Assembly (NCBI GenBank): GCA_033807695.1
Contig: CM066300.1
Span: 1,364,001 to 1,428,000 of the forward strand
Length of the DNA: 64,000 nt
From: Daedaleopsis sinensis
Taxonomy: Eukaryota > Basidiomycota > Agaricomycetes > Polyporales > Polyporaceae
Reading direction: 5' to 3'
The notes beneath the pieces were generated by a model that was not told the DNA's origin, made no database searches, and saw only the letters and a program-made list of their open reading frames with translations. Each line of letters opens with the position of its first letter. Positions within the stretch are counted from its first letter, which is position 1. The translations under genes and the position numbers were made by a program. Below, in pieces: positions 25,201 to 35,212 of this stretch.

Positions 25201-28200
25201 AACAGGTCTCAGGTCATTCCAATTATCGAACGTGGTCTTCGAGAACGAAGCGCGGATACCAAGAAGAAGGCTGCTCAAATCGTCGGCAACCTTGCATCTT
25301 TGACAGATTCAAAAGACTTCGTTCCGTATCTCTCTCGTATTCTACCGATGGTTCACGTTGTCTTGGTCGACCCTGTGCCAGAAGCTCGTGCCACAGCCGC
25401 GAAGGCGCTTGGAACCCTTGTCGAACGACTGGGCGAGATCCATTTCCCAGACCTTGTACCAGGACTGCTACGTACGCTCAAGACAGATACGTCAGGTGTC
25501 GACCGGCAGGGCGCTGCTCAGGGTCTCAGTGAGGTCCTGGCCGGTCTTGGAATGGAGCGCATGGAGGGTCTACTCCCAGATATCATTGCGAACGCCCAGT
25601 CTCCCCGCAGTACTGTCAGGGAGGGCTTCATGTCCTTGCTTGTCTTCCTTCCGGCGACGTTTGGAACGCGCTTCCAGCCTCATCTCCCGAAGATTATCCC
25701 TCCCATCTTGAGTGGCCTGTCAGATTCAGAAGACTACGTGCGAGAAGCTGCAATGCGTGCAGGTCGCATGATGGTCACCAACTACTCAAGCAAGGCAATT
25801 GATCTTCTCCTTCCCGAACTCGAACGTGGTATGTTCGACTCTGGATGGCGTATCAGGGTACGCACTTGCTATATAGCTAGTTAACTCGATAAACCTCAAC
25901 TGATCACTCATTCTAGCAATCGTCCATTACGCTCGTTGGAGAGCTGTTGTTCAAGGTCTCGGGCATCAGTGGCAAGGCCGAGATTGAGGAGGACGAAGAA
26001 GTCGAGGATATCACAATGGCGGAGACTTCTCGCAAGGCGTTGGTCGAGGTCTTGGGAACCGAGCGCCGCGACCGTATTCTTGCAGCGCTCTATCTTGCGC
26101 GCCAGGATGCTGTCAACGTGGTTCGCCAATCGTCGGTCCGCATCTGGAAGGCATTGGTGCACAATACTCCAAGGACAGGTGAGCGATTACTGCCAATTTA
26201 CATCCGTTACGTTGGCACTCACATATGTCGCCAGTACGCGAGATCCTGCCGGAACTCGTTTCCCGGATCATTCAGTTGCTTACCAGCGACGAGATCGATC
26301 AACAAGAGGTAATACCTATACTGCTAGCTTTCTAACATAAGTTGACTGGTGTTTAGACCGCGAGTCGTACTGTGACAGATCTGTGTCGCAAGTCAGGCGA
26401 GAAGTTGCTGTCCGAGGTTGTTGTCATCTTGCGTACGAATTCGGGCGCTCCGGATGCGCGCAGGCGGCAGGGTGTGTGCCTAATGCTCTCCGAGCTCATG
26501 TACGTGGTTTTCTTGTCACTGACCGACCAGGTTCGCTCACATGCGGTACAGGGTCAACACTACGGACAACCAGAGGGAAGGACAGGAGGATGTGATCATT
26601 CAGATGGTTCGTGCATCGTTGGTCGACGACGAAGCGGATGTTCGTTCTGCGGCCGCGCAAGCGTTCGATACACTCCAAGAACACATTGGCGCAAGAGCTA
26701 TCGACGAAACCATACCAACACTGCTGGAAGCTCTTCGTCAGCCTGGCCAGAGCTCAGGCACCGCGTTACAAGCACTAAAGGAAGTCATGGCGGTAAGTTC
26801 TCTAAACAAGCGCTTTCAGTTTGCCTTCTCACAGACAGTATAGGTCCGTGCCACAACCGTTTTCCCCATCCTCATTCCGACTCTCACTGCAATTCCGATG
26901 TCGGCTTTCAACGCTCGAGCGCTGGCGTCGTTGGTTTCGGTTGCTGGTGCAGCTCTCAGCCGGCGCCTAACTGTCATTCTCACCGCCCTTGTCAAGATGC
27001 ACGAGAGCAGGGAGATCGAAGAGGACGAAGAAGTACGAGAGGCTGTCGACGAAGCCATCCATGCACTTATGGCGTCTATCTCCGATGCCGAAGGCTTAAA
27101 CAGTTTGATGCTATTGCTTTTGGAATGGTGCGTATTAGTAAACAGTAGTACCCGTTTCTCAATACTGACCGATGATACAAGGGGGAAACACGATACCGTG
27201 AGACGTCGCGTCAGCAGCTGCGAGCTGTTCACCATCTTCTGTGAAGAAACCGACCTCGACGCATCGTTGTACCGTGTGGATTGGATCCGAGAGCTGATCA
27301 CTCTCATGGACGACCGCGAGGTATCTGTACACACCGCGGCCTTCAATGCCCTTGACGTCTTTGTCAAGTCCATCCCGAAGGACGAGCTCGAGCCGTTAGT
27401 TGTACCGCTTCGGCGCACTATCGAGAGCACTGGTGGTCCCGGCGTCCACGTTCCCGGCTTCAGTCTGCCGAGGGGTGTCTCTCCAACTGTGCCGATCATC
27501 ATAGCAGGTCTCACCACAGGCAGCAACGAGCAGCGCGAGCAAGCCGCCTATGCAATCGGAGACCTCGTGGAACGGACTGACGAGAGCGCCATCAAGCCCT
27601 TCGTCGTTCCTTTCACCGGTCCCCTCATCCGTGTCGCGACACAGGCAACAACGTATCCCCCGGCGGTCAAGACAGCGATCCTCTCTGCGCTCACAACCAT
27701 GCTGGAATGCATCCCGATATTCGTCAAGCCGTTCTTCCCACAGCTTCAACGGACGTTCGTCAAGAGCGCAAGCGATCCTGCCAGTCTTGCCGTCAGAACA
27801 AGGGCCGCGCGTGCGTTGGGCGTTCTCATGAAGAACCAGCCCCGTGTCGATCCGGTAGTCACCGAGCTTGTCACCGGCGCGAAGAGCAACGAGGACTCCA
27901 TTGCAGCGAGTTTGGTGCTCGCTCTTGCGCGCGTCGTGCGCAGTGCAGGTGCGAATGTAGGAGAGAAGGCACGCGAAGCCTGTGCGGAGTTGATCATGGA
28001 GGCGTTCAAGGAGCATCACGAGGGTAAGACAGTCGCATATGTTTTTGGTCGTGTGGACTCACCAGGCTCGCCATACAGACTCGTATAGTCAATCTGTAGG
28101 AGCATTATTCGCCTCATTATCTATCTTCGAAGATGTGGTCAACCCAATCATCGCGTGCGTAATGTTCCTCCTCCCTCGCATAGATGACCTAACGCATTCT

Positions 28201-28459
28201 CCACAGCGCGTACCTGGTAGCAGGTACACCACACTCCGCGGTATCCTCCCACTGCATTCTCGCCGTTGTCTCGCCAGATCAAGAGGAAGACGAGACGGAC
28301 GAGCCGAACGTGTTCCAAAAGCTCGGCGTCCTCCGCAAGGTTGCGCAGAAAGCCCAGGAGAGCGCGGCGAACGAGAGATTGTCCATCGCTCGTCCGGCCC
28401 GTGAGGCAAGGGATATACTGAAAGCGTCCGGCGACGATGCACTTCAAGGGCATTTCTGA
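19243..28459 (+). CDS. GCN1: eIF2-alpha kinase activator GCN1
   Basis: GCN1 is a ribosome-bound HEAT-repeat scaffold that, with GCN20, passes the uncharged-tRNA or stalled-ribosome signal to the kinase GCN2. The gene starts MGRSEIESWIAS at 19243 and ends ILKASGDDALQGHF, TGA at 28457, with around twenty introns. Nearly all of it is HEAT-repeat helix pairs. The eEF3-like centre is one long exon (23,971-25,884) with SSYAARRGAAYGLAGVVKG, DGTSDVREATQDTARVIM and EARATAAKALGTLVERLGE. The following part (26,000-28,000) matches the GCN2-binding region in position. A Lys-rich stretch around 22,390-22,460 (STKKEEAPQKKGKGYKD) agrees with the insert seen in GCN1 family members. Expected length is about 2,600 residues. 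Exact exon borders in the first 4 kb are uncertain. Confidence 0.92.
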
Positions 28460-29398
28460 AATTCGAGATGAAAAATGACTGTCTGACTGGCATGGACTTT
28501 TGCTTTTGAAGATGATGATTTCACGCACTTGTAATTCCACACACGCACTGTCCAATATTATCAGTCGAACTGAGTGATTCATGTCAGATTCTTTAGGTCT
28601 GCTGGCGACATGGCTCTGCACCCCGACAGTAGCCGTCGATACTCGTCCCGCCTACATACTTGAGCTCGCTTCTATCATATCTCTCGTCAGCTGCGCCGAA
28701 GTTCCCTACGCCAATAATACTACAGCCTGCTAGTAGTTGATCTCCGCCCGCAACACGAGGACCATCTATCATGCATCATGGTTGTGTCTGCGTCTGTGGG
28801 GACAAGGGAAGTACTGCGAACGCGGGTGCGTGTGGTCACGACGGATCAAGCTCATATCTACGGAAAGAGGCCTTACCACAGGACTCACGCCAACTCAGTC
28901 AAGGTTCACGTTCACACCGACTTAGCCTCTCCGCTCCGCTCTACGCGGAGCATTGATTAGAGTTCGCTACTGGATCCGGACCACTGAGCAGTGAGAATGT
29001 GCCTCCAGTAGCGAGGTATGTCACGGCCAACATCACTTCCGAATTATCAGACTGCATCCACATCTCCTTTGCGATCACAAGGTGCGCTCCCAACTTGCTC
29101 CCAACGTTCGCCGTATCATCAGTGGAACTGTAAGATGGACTCGGGCCCGGGCGACTACCATAGACAAGCTATGCCTTCTCAATCATGATGTGCGGTACAT
29201 TGTTTGATTACTAAACTTCTAACCCCACAAACCTGTCAGGGTACCAGTGCGCCGTGATGTCTCGACATGCCGGCAGATGCACGACTTATCTGCCGTCGAC
29301 CGCGTCTACTATATATAAAGTCATGCATGGTACGCTCATTCGCTGAGTACTTACCCTCGGACTGACCTTGCACGCTGCCACGCTCCTGCTAATCTACC
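28460..29398. other. Intergenic region between GCN1 and the DUF6534 gene
   Basis: No gene is recognised. A short inverted repeat lies at about 28,967-29,012 (CGCTACTGGA ... TCCAGTAGCG, loop near 26 bases). The last 100 bases hold a TATA box serving the next gene. Confidence 0.5.
29312..29320 (+). promoter_or_regulatory. TATA box
   Basis: TATATAAAG lies 87 bases before the start codon at 29399 of the DUF6534 gene. Both the distance and the word are right for a strong fungal core promoter. Confidence 0.6.
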
Positions 29399-31513
29399 AT
29401 GCCGATCGAACAGACACTCGACAACACCTTAGGCGCGGCTTATGTTGGTGCGTACACCTCGCTATGTGTGCTGCCGCCGAGTCGCTGAAAGTGGTACCCG
29501 TACAGGGAACCTATTTGCCGTGTTGTAAGTATGAAAGTGTGGACCAGGTCTCGATATTGACGAAAAGATCTTTCACTGGGGCTGATACCCTCTGCGTGTC
29601 TCGCGCAGCTTATATGGGTTGACCACGCTCCAAACCTACACGTACTACAACCGGAGCGAGAAGGACGCTCGACTGTTGAAGTTTCTGGTGAGCGTTTACG
29701 CTCCTGGTCATCGAGTGATGGCTGACGGGCTTTCTTTTTGCTCTCATATTCCTAGATCGCTGTCCTCTGGTTCGTACTGGGATGCTGCAGCTCTCGAGGC
29801 GCCAGACTCTGAACAATTGGCAAAGTATTTGACACTCTGCACACGGTGCTAATTTGTCATGCGGTCTACACGTACGCAGTGGCGAATTTCGGTAACCTTG
29901 CTGCTCTCCAAATACCCACCTGGTTCGTCGTTTCCTGCGTATTTTCTTCGTACTTGACCAAGTCATTTACGTCGCGGTTGTAGGAGTGTTGTCGTGAGTA
30001 GGCATATAGAAACTTCCCGAGAGAAGTTTGACGATGATCGCGTGTCCATCCAGGCCCAGATGCTCGTAGCGGTGCGCTATAATACCAGTATTTTTGCTGC
30101 GGGACCTATACTAATGTCTTTATAGGGCGTGAGCGACATTGTGTGTCGAGCGTACGTTAAACCTTTGCTCGTGAATCCCGCTAATGATTGTGCTCTTTAG
30201 TGTCTTCTGCTACAGGATTTACATCCGTTCGTTGCGTTCTCACTGAGATAAGCAAGCGTACACTAACAGTTGTACGAATGCAGTCAGCAACCAGCACCGC
30301 CTCCTTCTCGCGGTCAACGTGAGTATCAATATCTATTACACCATTTCCCCAGACCATGATTTCAATGTGATTGACCATAGGGTCTGGGAATTATTGTTAT
30401 GGTTGGTGAGTGACACACGGCATGTCCGTTCGGATACATTCATTCTCTTGCTGGTAACTAGCTCACTTTGGGGCCACTTCCCTCGTCAGCGAGTAACTTA
30501 TGTGAGTGGTTCCGTTGCTTCGAAGACATGCAGTTGTTTCTGAACTACCTTGCAGCCCTGTCCGTCATATGGTGAGCAGAGCACTAATTACCCCGGCTCG
30601 ACTGAGATTGAACCTCCCATCTCAGCTTCGAGATTAGTCTCTTTAGCGACCTCGACAAAATATCGGTCAGTACGCCATCTGCATGATTGTGTGCAGGGCG
30701 TTGCATTCATAGTATATCTTCAGTGGTTGTTCTACTTCAACCTGTCGGCCGCTGTCGTCTTCGATGGGGTCATCGCCGCCTCGATGTACTGGTTGCTCGG
30801 GAAGAGCACTAGTCCGTTGATGAGGTACAGATATACCTCTGCTCTCAAACGAGGATATACAACTTGGATTATCCGGCTGATGATATTGTCGTGTCTGCAG
30901 GATCAACAGCACAGTCAGCACGCTAGTTATGTATAGTGTCAGCACGGGCCTGGTTACAACGTATGTAGTCAGATGCCTGCCCATTACTAGATTTGAACCA
31001 GGCTGACCCCCGGTGCCCCTCACTGTGCAGGGTGTGCACGATTGCTACCCTCATTTTGGTGAGTACTTATCATGGCGCACTTCTTGCAGCGACTCATGTC
31101 TGTTTTGACAGAGAGTGGTCGCTCCTCAGACGTTCTTATTCAAGGCGGTCTACTTCATCCTATCTAAGCGTGAGTGCCAATTGGAACAATGCTACCCTGT
31201 CGACGCGTCGAGTTGAGAATCGCTACCTATATCACCCTACAGTGCTTTTGAACGCTCTGCTCGCTTCGCTGAACGCGCGACAGGCCCTCCGAGAGCAGCT
31301 CTTGAACGCGAATATGATCACACTTCCGACACTGTCCTTGACCGGACCCGACTCTGACTTCAGCGAGCGTGGTAGATATATCAATACGATAGTCAGTGGG
31401 CGCGGGATTTCTCATAGACATAGACAACTGACTGACTTGTCCATGACAGCAATTTGCGGCTCCTTCGACGACGTCCGCCATGGATTCGAAGGAGGTTTCG
31501 ACGTCGTTTTGAA
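29399..31513 (+). CDS. DUF6534-type multi-pass membrane protein, possibly damaged
   Basis: This matches a large, poorly understood mushroom family of seven-helix membrane proteins. The start MPIEQTLDNTLGAAYVGA carries the family hallmark LDNTLGA. Later exons give LYGLTTLQTYTYYNRSEKDA, HAVYTYAVANFGNLAALQIP, WLFYFNLSAAVVFDGVIA, INSTVSTLVMYSVSTGLVTT, APQTFLFKAVYFILSK, LLNALLASLNARQALRE and a short end QFAAPSTTSAMDSKEVSTSF with TGA at 31511. These are in the right family order. Between IAVLW (about 29,757-29,771) and FDTLHTV (29,828) I could not find GT/AG splice sites that keep the frame. The gene may carry a one-base frameshift, or my model is wrong there. No function is known for the family. 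Confidence 0.65.
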
Positions 31514-31929
31514 CCGGGCAACCCATCTTCAAGCGCTCGAGGAGAGTCAGCTCTTAGATTTCAACTTGCCGGAACGACGCATAAGAGCGCTGTGCCCTCG
31601 ACTAATAACTCATCCCTATCGGTGCGCTTGTGCAAATCTTTGTGCGCGACGAAGCGCGAGGGCGGGTGGAGAGCTTTGCGCGAAGTATGAGTGGGGTGCG
31701 GACCCTGACGGGGCGTCGCGAACATGGTCAGTACGGGGGTGCAGAGGGCGTTGCGGGGCTTGGCGGGCTTGCAGCGTCGGTGATCTGTGAACAGTCATCG
31801 ATGTACATAAAGTGCTGCTCCCGCTCCTGCGCCGTGCCGCGCGTATTTTCCTGATGAAATATGAGTGAAGTAGACGGGTAGGTTACACAGTAGAAACTCA
31901 GTACGGGTCTGGTGGTGGGTGGGCCTAAC
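31514..31929. other. Convergent region holding a copied COQ6 tail
   Basis: This lies between the end of the DUF6534 gene and the end of SDO1 copy B. About 31,665-31,929 is the inverted counterpart of about 3,312-3,580. Similarity ends near 31,665, which marks one edge of the duplicated block. Confidence 0.7.
31665..31795 (+). pseudogene. Broken 3' fragment of COQ6
   Basis: On the plus strand this reads VESFARSMSGVRTLT, the same as the C-terminus of COQ6 (VESLARSMSGVRTLT) at 3,454-3,580 on the minus strand. A two-base deletion after that (ACGGGGCGTC here, ACGGAGGGTGTC in the parent) shifts the frame, so the GLADLQRR end is lost. No upstream COQ6 exons are present. It was carried along when the SDO1 block was copied. 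Confidence 0.8.
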
Positions 31930-32969
31930 TCAATTACCCGCTGTAGCAGCAAACGTGAGGGTCTCTAGTCGACCACGACCCTTGCACTCTTTCTGGAGAA
32001 GCTCGTTAAGGACGCGGAACTGGCCGGGGTCGATGAGAAAGACCTGAACGAACATGAGTATTATCGCGCGATCCATGAAGTGCGTGCGGGACAAACCATC
32101 TCCCATTCTTCGGTGCCTTTCTCGTCCCTCTCGACCGATTCTGCACTCTCCAATATCTTCGGACGCAGCTTCTCGGCATCCGCTGCGGGAACAGAGATCT
32201 TGACACGCATCCGGGCACGCTGTATCGGCAGCTTTGATTCTGTTTGGAGGAGCTTGATGCACTCCGATACCTGTAGAGGTCGCAGAGGGTGCGCTATGAG
32301 ACGTGCGCCCTGTGATCAGAGGGAATATGGACGCACTTGCGACTTCGCGTTCTTGCCTGGCTTTACGCTGAAGCCGGCCTCTGTCATGGCTTTGTCGATC
32401 ATACCGACGGGATAGGGGCGCTGTGTTGACGGGTCGACGCACTTCTCGGCGACAAGAGTGGCGATCTCGCGTCGGACGGACGAGAGATCGTGTTCTCGCT
32501 CCTTGTCGCCGACCTGCATTTCTCCCTTCTTAAGAATCTACACCGAAACCCCGATGAGTACCGTGCGGACAAGGTGAGGAACGTGCACGCGCACCTCTTT
32601 GACGATTGTATCTCTGTCTGTTGTGCCGAACGACTTCTGGAGATCCTGGCTCTTAGCGACCTCTCCTTTGGAGACATTCACGAAGACATTGGCGATTTGG
32701 AGGACGTCATCGATGTCGGTCTCTACGCCGCTTCTCCATTCCTGCACTTTGTTCTTGTAGCATGCGATCTACGAAGGCTAAGCGTGTGCTCCGAATTCTC
32801 ACAGATCATGTATGATGTAGAGCAAGACATACCTCGAAACGTTTACCGCCCTTCTTGAGCCGAACGATTGAGACGTTCGTGAGCCTACGATGGGCAGACG
32901 GTCAACCCTCGGTGATAGTAAAAGAGTGGATGCGTACTTGATTTGATTTGATGGCTGTTGGATAACCAT
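31930..32969 (-). CDS. SDO1: Ribosome maturation protein SDO1/SBDS, copy B
   Basis: This second complete SDO1 gene lies in opposite orientation to copy A. All six exons and five introns are present at matching positions, and the start [11 protein letters not shown] (32969) and end TFAATAGN (31930) agree. The exon translations I compared are identical to copy A (for example [20 protein letters not shown] and [15 protein letters not shown]), while introns and the 3' flank differ by scattered substitutions and small indels. Exon conservation with intron drift argues that copy B still makes protein. Its start codon is only 199 bases from that of the divergent BCKDH E2 gene, and copy-A-like sequence stops about 30 bases upstream of the ATG, so it probably uses a local promoter. 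Confidence 0.9.
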
Positions 32970-33168
32970 GGTCAGCGTGCGTGCAAGAGACAGTGAGGTT
33001 TGAAGGCAAGAGTCGTACCGGTCCGCTCAGGTCCGCTCCCCGCATGAGCGTTCATTACCCCGGATCTTGCACTCGTTTGCGGTCTCCGCGAAATGTTACA
33101 AGTACGCCCTCGACGTCCGCGTGCGGGGCCCTTCTCATCGTTTGACCACCACCGCCAGTCGTTCCCCG
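32970..33168. promoter_or_regulatory. Bidirectional promoter region SDO1 copy B / BCKDH E2
   Basis: 199 bases separate two divergent start codons. Only about 30 bases on the SDO1 side match the upstream sequence of copy A. Unless elements lie inside introns, the copied SDO1 gene must be driven from this shared space. Confidence 0.5.
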
Positions 33169-34889
33169 ATGTTGTTCAGGCGACCTCTTGCGTCTACAGC
33201 CCGCACAATCCCTCGCGCGCTCTTCCACACCTCACGACCACAGCCCGCCCTAAAACGCTTCAAGCTCGCAGACATCGGCGAGGGTATCACAGAGGTCGAG
33301 GTCATAAAATGGTGTGTGCTCTCGCCCAGCATATAGCCTACACTCGCGCCCGACCGTCCCTCGCACTCGCAGGAACGTCAAGCCTCTCACTCCCGTGAAC
33401 ACCTTCGATCCCCTCTGCGAGGTCCAGAGCGACAAGGCCAGTGTGGAGATCACTAGTCCTTACGACGGTATCGTCAGAGACCTCTTCGTAGAAGAAGGTC
33501 AGGTTGCCAAGGTCGGCCAGGACCTGTGCACGATTGAAGTGCCCGACGACTCTCCCGTTGCAGCGGATGAGGAAGGCCTCCAGTCCTCACAAACGACAAC
33601 TCCCCCTGCAGAGCCCGACAAGCACCCAGAAGCCTCTGCAGAGGTACCACTGACTCCATCACCAAAGGCAAATAACTCGAAACGGCGACCCCATCCTCTC
33701 GACCCAAATGTTGCCTCGGAGAGCCGCGCGCATCTGCCTTCTGCACAGAATGTGCTCGCGCCCCCCTCTGTCCGCCATTACGCGCGTGAAAGTGGCGTCG
33801 ACCTTAACGCACTTTCTCCGGGCAGTGGCAAGGACGGACGCGTTGAGAAACGCGACGTCGACGCGTATCTCAAGGGTGAGTCCGCTCGGGCAGGCTCTCC
33901 AGCACACGAGCCGTACCGGCCTGTCGTCACCCATGCCGGGGAGGATATCACTGTCGAGCTGAACCGCACAAGGTATAACATGTGGAAAGCAATGGAGAAG
34001 GTCAGTCTATCCTCCCGAGTCCTCTTGAGCCGCTCTCAACCGCTCCCAGAGTCTCTCCATCCCACAGTTCAGGTCAGCTTCGACGCGTCCAGTCTTGTCT
34101 CGATCCACACACTGACAACGCGCCCATAGCTGCTCTTCGACGCTCGATATCACGGAGCTTCACAACATGCTCCCCATCCTCAACGCCAACATCCCCCAGC
34201 ACTACCTTCCGCCCTCCGCGCAACCCACCCGCAGCCCCGTCATCTCGCCCGCCTCCTTCTACGCTTCTCCCGCCCCGCCGGCCGTCCCTCCCTCCGGGCA
34301 ATACTCCCGCCTCACCTACCTCCCCATCCTCCTCAAGACCCTCTCCCGCACCATGCTCGACTGGCCCCTCTTCCGCTCCTCCATCGCCCCCTCCTCCCCC
34401 TCCGCTAGCACTAGCAAGCCCACGATGACCCTCCGCCCGCACGCGGACATCTCCATCGCGCTCTCGACCCCGACCGGGCTCTACACCCCGACGCTCGCCG
34501 CCGTCGACACGCGCTCCGTCTACGCGCTCGCCTCCGCGCTCGCGCACCTCTCGCACCTCGGCCGCCAGGTGCCCTGCGCGCTCACGCCCGCCGAGCTCCC
34601 CCGGCGCGGCGGCACGCTCTCCGTGTCCAACGTCGGCGGCATCGGCGCGATCGACTCCGCCGCGCCCGTCCTCGTCCCGGGGGGCGGCGTCGCCATCGTC
34701 GCCATCGGCCGCGCCAAGTGGGTCTGGGACGTCGACCGCGGCGACGGCAGGGGCGAGCGCCGCCTCAAGATCGGCGTGAGCTGGTCCGCGGACCACCGCG
34801 TCGTCGAGGGCGCGGAGCTCGTCGCCTTCTTGGAGGCGTGGCGCGGGTGGGTCGAGGCGCCCCAGAGGCTCATCGCGGACGGCGTGTAG
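33169..34889 (+). CDS. Branched-chain 2-oxoacid dehydrogenase E2 (dihydrolipoyl transacylase)
   Basis: This is the mitochondrial core subunit of the complex that breaks down leucine, isoleucine and valine keto-acids. The start at 33169 gives a matrix-targeting leader ([20 protein letters not shown]). A single lipoyl domain follows: [18 protein letters not shown], then [19 protein letters not shown] with the lipoylated Lys in DKA. Next is a Pro-rich linker, the E1/E3-binding domain ([25 protein letters not shown]), and the acyltransferase domain. The catalytic motif reads [15 protein letters not shown]: the His is present, but the usual Asp of HxxxDG is Glu. The end is [12 protein letters not shown] at 34887. 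The insert around 34,230-34,300 is rich in Ser and Pro. I prefer BCKDH over PDH E2 because of the [11 protein letters not shown] motif. Confidence 0.85.
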
Positions 34890-35212
34890 GTGCCGTGACG
34901 GCGCGAGGCGGTCCACTGCGCAGAACGTCACTGCCGGAGCTGACCGCTGTACAAGGCGAGGGACTCGCGGAACAGATTGTTTGCCCTTGTATTATATCCA
35001 GACGGATTTTTGCTGCAGAGCAATGACAAGCTCGCTACTTGCGACATGCGCGACATGCTCGACTACACAACGTTTGAAAAGAAAGAGCTCCAGAGTTCCG
35101 ACTATGTACGATGTTGAAGGTGACAGCAACACAGCATGTACCATCGTGGTATCAGCAGGAAGTTGCGATCGAGTGCGCACCGTCGATGCTATCACATCGA
35201 CGTTCAACAATC
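34890..35212. other. Convergent 3' intergenic region
   Basis: Shared downstream region of the E2 gene and the CNNM-type gene. No further feature seen. Confidence 0.5.

Noticed and set aside
31930..32969. SDO1 copy B as a retrocopy
   Set aside because: All introns are present at the same positions and the block includes sequence beyond the gene, so the copying was at DNA level.
34074..34931. 285-codon minus-strand frame rich in Gly, Asp and Arg
   Set aside because: Antisense of the E2 catalytic domain; composition follows from GC-rich third positions.
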